Shown here: piece by piece, positions 4,999 to 7,457 of the stretch
Numbering within the stretch: position 1 is the first letter of the stretch
Layout: every line of letters starts with the position of its first letter
Source: JANQFM01 sp035471925
GTDB taxonomy: Bacteria > Acidobacteriota > UBA6911 > RPQK01 > DATIPO01
Direction of reading: 5' to 3'
DNA length: 7,457 nucleotides
Assembly (NCBI GenBank): GCA_035471925.1
Contig: DATIPO010000168.1
Location: 1 to 7,457, forward strand
The notes under the pieces: model-generated
Seen by the model: only the letters and a program-made list of their open reading frames with translations
Told to the model about the DNA's origin: nothing
The model's database searches: none
Made by a program: the position numbers and the translations under genes

Positions 4999-7457
4999 GC
5001 TGGCCTTTTGGAAACAGAAGATCGTTCAGGCGCTGCACGATCCGCCTGCCAAGCCTTACGCTTCCTATCCAGACGGGGGCGGCCACGCGAGCATTGCCGG
5101 TCGTCTCTTCGAGGAGTTGAGCGGGCAAGATTTCAAATACTACAACAGGCCTCCTGACTGGGCCGCTTCCGGGGCGGATCGGCCGGTGGTGAGCCCGCCG
5201 GCACGCACCAAGGGATCGCCGCAGATCCAGTTGAAGTGGCCGAGCAATCCCATCCTGACTCACCCTCTCTGTCCCGGGGCGCGGATTTTGGCTAACCGGT
5301 CGGGGCAAGAAATACCCTCGGCGGGGGCTGAGGCGCGCAATATCTACCTTGAGGAGGAATTTGAGGCTGCCAGGGAGCTAGCTGACCCGCTGCCGGGATG
5401 GCAGAAGGAAGAGGAATTGCGGAGCCACTTCCTGCGCATCTGGAGACGTTTTCGCGATGCCTTGATCTTCGATGGAGGGAAGCGGCGAAGCGATCCACTG
5501 GTCTGGCAGGAAATGCCCGCCGACAGCCGCTGTCCTGATCACTCTATCTGGGACCATCTGAAGGTCACCACCAGTTTGGCCTTTCTCGGTCATCGCGCGA
5601 CGCCCGATCGGGCCCAAGATCCCTTCATGCTCCGTTTCAGTATCGGCGGTGTGCAGCGTTTCATCGAGGAATCGCGCACCTCCCGCGATCTTTGGGTCAG
5701 CTCCTTCTTGATCGCCGATTTGATCTGGCAGGCCATGATTCCCATCGTCGAGCGCTATGGACCTGATGCCATCGTCTATCCAGACCTTCGCGGCAATCCT
5801 AGAGCCGATGGGTGGCTGAGCGAAGCCCACTCAGATGCTTTACCGGACGGAACCGACTTCGGCACGTATGCAGCGGTGCTGCCCAATGCCTTCACGGCTT
5901 TGGTTCCACGAGGTGAGCCTGGGCACTCCTTCTTGGTACCGCTGCAGGAGTTGGCCCAAGATGCCGAGAGCCGTGTCGCCGAGCGCTGGAAGAAACTGGG
6001 CAAGCTCGTCAAGGACTGGCTCGAAAACGAAACTGGCTGTGGAAAGGGGCACTGGCAGGAGATTTGGGACCGCCAGCAGACGCAGATTCTACCTTGTTCC
6101 TGGACAGCCATCGAATGGCGCCGGCTGGAGAAGATTCAAGATGCCAGGTCACTCTCGGGTCAGGCACCCGCGGCTGACCAACAGGTCGTCCAGCGCCGGG
6201 AAGACTGGTTGAGGCCCTTTGTCGACGACGATGCCTGGCGCCAGTACGAGCATGCTCGTCAAGTCTACGCCGCCACTAACCTGACTATCCATCAATGCGA
6301 GCGTGGATTCGATTATGCGGTCACCCACCACCAACTCCTGCAGAGGCACATGATGCGGCGCCTCAATGGAGATGCTCTGGCAGCCACCTCCGAGCCGGGA
6401 GAAAAGTGCAGTTTGTGCGGCAGGCGCCAGGCCCTGACCAACCATCCGCCAGAGATGGGCTTGCACAAGGCACGTCGGCACGCTAATGACTTCTGGAAGC
6501 GGAGAAGCCTTAACCCCGACCCAGACAGCGTGGAGCGGCTTTGCGCCGTATGCGCCAGCAAGCGCTTCCTGGTTGAGGGCGGTGTTGCGCGCGACCAACC
6601 AAAGCTGGCGGGCATCAATCCGTTTTGGGCTGGACCAGAACCACCGGAGGCGGTCGCGGATCAAGATGGTCGTGTCCGGGTTCCCTTCCCGTCAACGGCC
6701 ATGCTGGCTGCCCAGGACTTCCTGGTCGAACTCGTGCGAAGCACCGAGTGCAGGGATTTGCTTAAGAGGGTCGTTAAGGCCCACGAGAAAGCTGACTTGC
6801 CCAGGACCAGTTTCGCCCGTTCCCTGAAGAGTCTCGCCCGCCACTCGGAGTCGGAATCATGGGAGGTGCGGCAGTTTCTCAAGCTAGACATTCAAGCCGT
6901 CCTCTTTCCACAAACCCTGACTAAAGCCATCGACCAGGCACGTGAAGAGAACGAAAGGCAGGCGGAAGCGCTGGAGGAGCTACAGAAAGCGGTCCAGCAA
7001 CTGCTCAACAAAGCCTCCAAGATTCTCGCCTCCGGGAAGCCGAAGACCGGCTTCGCCGTCATCCGCCTGGATGGCGATTCCATCTCCCGATTGCTGCTGG
7101 GCGATGCCGAGGTCGTCCAGACCTGCTGGCAAGACGTACTTCATCCCGACGTGGTGAAAAAGCTGGGCGAGAATCCCCGAACCAAAGAGGCCGGCTGGTC
7201 TGAGCTGCTGGAAGCAAAGCGCCTCTTTGGTCCTTCCCTGCATGCCTTTGTCAGCCGCAGCCTGGCCGCCTTTGCTCACCGGATCGTCCCCTGGGTGGTG
7301 GAGAGCGAATTCCCGGGGCGCCTGATCTACTGCGGCGGCGACGACATCCTCTGTCTGGCTCCCGCTGAGCACGCCCTGCCGATGGCAGCGCGGCTGCAGC
7401 AGCTCTTTTCGGCGGCCTGGGTAATCGATACCACACCAAAGCAGCAAAGCTGGTCCT
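4991..7457 (+). CDS. cmr2: Cas10 (Cmr2), type III-B signature subunit with HD and GGDD sites (3' end outside window)
   Basis: The frame is open for 822 codons to the window end with no stop. GTG 4991 is the first usable start, because an in-frame TGA lies at 4985-4987. AGAGGTG (4980-4986) is its ribosome-binding site. Cas10 is the large subunit: its HD domain can cut ssDNA and its palm makes cyclic oligoadenylates when target RNA binds. The N-terminus reads KIVQALHDPPAKPY with His16-Asp17, then His32, and PDHSIWDHL (about 182-190), as in Cmr2 HD domains. Two CxxC pairs (Cys473/476 and Cys518/521) form the zinc-binding element of the helical domain. A charged heptad-like helix (about 642-680) precedes the palm, which has RLDGDS (Asp694, Asp696) and YCGGDDIL with GGDD at 782-785. 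Both catalytic sites look intact, consistent with a signalling system feeding the SAVED-CHAT protease upstream. Confidence 0.96.
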   Translation, partial: MDKLAFWKQKIVQALHDPPAKPYASYPDGGGHASIAGRLFEELSGQDFKYYNRPPDWAASGADRPVVSPPARTKGSPQIQLKWPSNPILTHPLCPGARILANRSGQEIPSAGAEARNIYLEEEFEAARELADPLPGWQKEEELRSHFLRIWRRFRDALIFDGGKRRSDPLVWQEMPADSRCPDHSIWDHLKVTTSLAFLGHRATPDRAQDPFMLRFSIGGVQRFIEESRTSRDLWVSSFLIADLIWQAMIPIVERYGPDAIVYPDLRGNPRADGWLSEAHSDALPDGTDFGTYAAVLPNAFTALVPRGEPGHSFLVPLQELAQDAESRVAERWKKLGKLVKDWLENETGCGKGHWQEIWDRQQTQILPCSWTAIEWRRLEKIQDARSLSGQAPAADQQVVQRREDWLRPFVDDDAWRQYEHARQVYAATNLTIHQCERGFDYAVTHHQLLQRHMMRRLNGDALAATSEPGEKCSLCGRRQALTNHPPEMGLHKARRHANDFWKRRSLNPDPDSVERLCAVCASKRFLVEGGVARDQPKLAGINPFWAGPEPPEAVADQDGRVRVPFPSTAMLAAQDFLVELVRSTECRDLLKRVVKAHEKADLPRTSFARSLKSLARHSESESWEVRQFLKLDIQAVLFPQTLTKAIDQAREENERQAEALEELQKAVQQLLNKASKILASGKPKTGFAVIRLDGDSISRLLLGDAEVVQTCWQDVLHPDVVKKLGENPRTKEAGWSELLEAKRLFGPSLHAFVSRSLAAFAHRIVPWVVESEFPGRLIYCGGDDILCLAPAEHALPMAARLQQLFSAAWVIDTTPKQQSWS

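Noticed and set aside
5378..6664. Long minus-strand open frames (for example 5378-5830 and 6149-6664).
   Set aside because: They lie antisense to a continuous, well-recognised cas10 frame and have no family resemblance; GC-rich coding DNA commonly gives such shadows.
1..7457. CRISPR array, tRNA or rRNA, insertion sequence ends.
   Set aside because: I saw no regularly spaced direct repeats, no cloverleaf-like segment and no transposase or flanking inverted repeats; nearly all of the window is explained by coding sequence.

Overview
The window is the upstream part of a type III-B (Cmr) CRISPR-Cas locus whose ancillary effector is a caspase-like protease with a cyclic-nucleotide sensor. All genes I can support are on the + strand. 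The sequence is GC-rich by eye. The pairing of a CHAT protein with a small membrane-anchored zf-HC2 protein is familiar from Acidobacteriota and other GC-rich Gram-negative bacteria. That is only a weak taxonomic hint, and I cannot name the organism.

Layout. (1) Positions 1-856 hold the C-terminal part of a CHAT protease, probably a TPR-CHAT protein, that enters from upstream with an intact His/Cys pair. (2) Positions 1002-1352 encode a 116-residue zf-HC2 (anti-sigma-type zinc) protein with one C-terminal transmembrane helix. A strong hairpin (1366-1390) lies 13 nt after its stop. (3) Positions 1464-1628 hold a probable 54-residue, highly charged, disordered small protein. (4) A leader of about 145 nt with two short inverted repeats precedes 1774-3774, a 666-residue protein with an N-terminal CHAT protease and a C-terminal SAVED domain (cyclic oligonucleotide sensor). 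(5) Positions 3805-4998 are cmr1. (6) From 4991 to the window end runs cas10/cmr2, overlapping cmr1 by 8 nt, open for 822 codons and cut off after the GGDD motif. The rest of cas10 and presumably the other cmr genes lie beyond the window. There is no CRISPR array, RNA gene, cas1/cas2, transposase or Csm6/Csx1 nuclease here.

How the parts may work together. From family knowledge, target RNA recognition by the Cmr complex would switch on cyclic oligoadenylate synthesis by the Cas10 palm (GGDD intact). The SAVED domain would bind the product, and the adjoining CHAT protease would be activated. In the characterised Haliangium ochraceum III-B system, SAVED-CHAT responds to cA3 and cleaves and activates a separate prokaryotic caspase. 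No such C14 caspase is visible here. The attractive inference is that the neighbouring genes (second CHAT protease, zf-HC2 membrane protein, disordered small protein) are substrates or downstream partners. The hairpin at 1366-1390 could equally mean the CHAT/zf-HC2 pair is an unrelated chromosomal unit that only borders the CRISPR locus.
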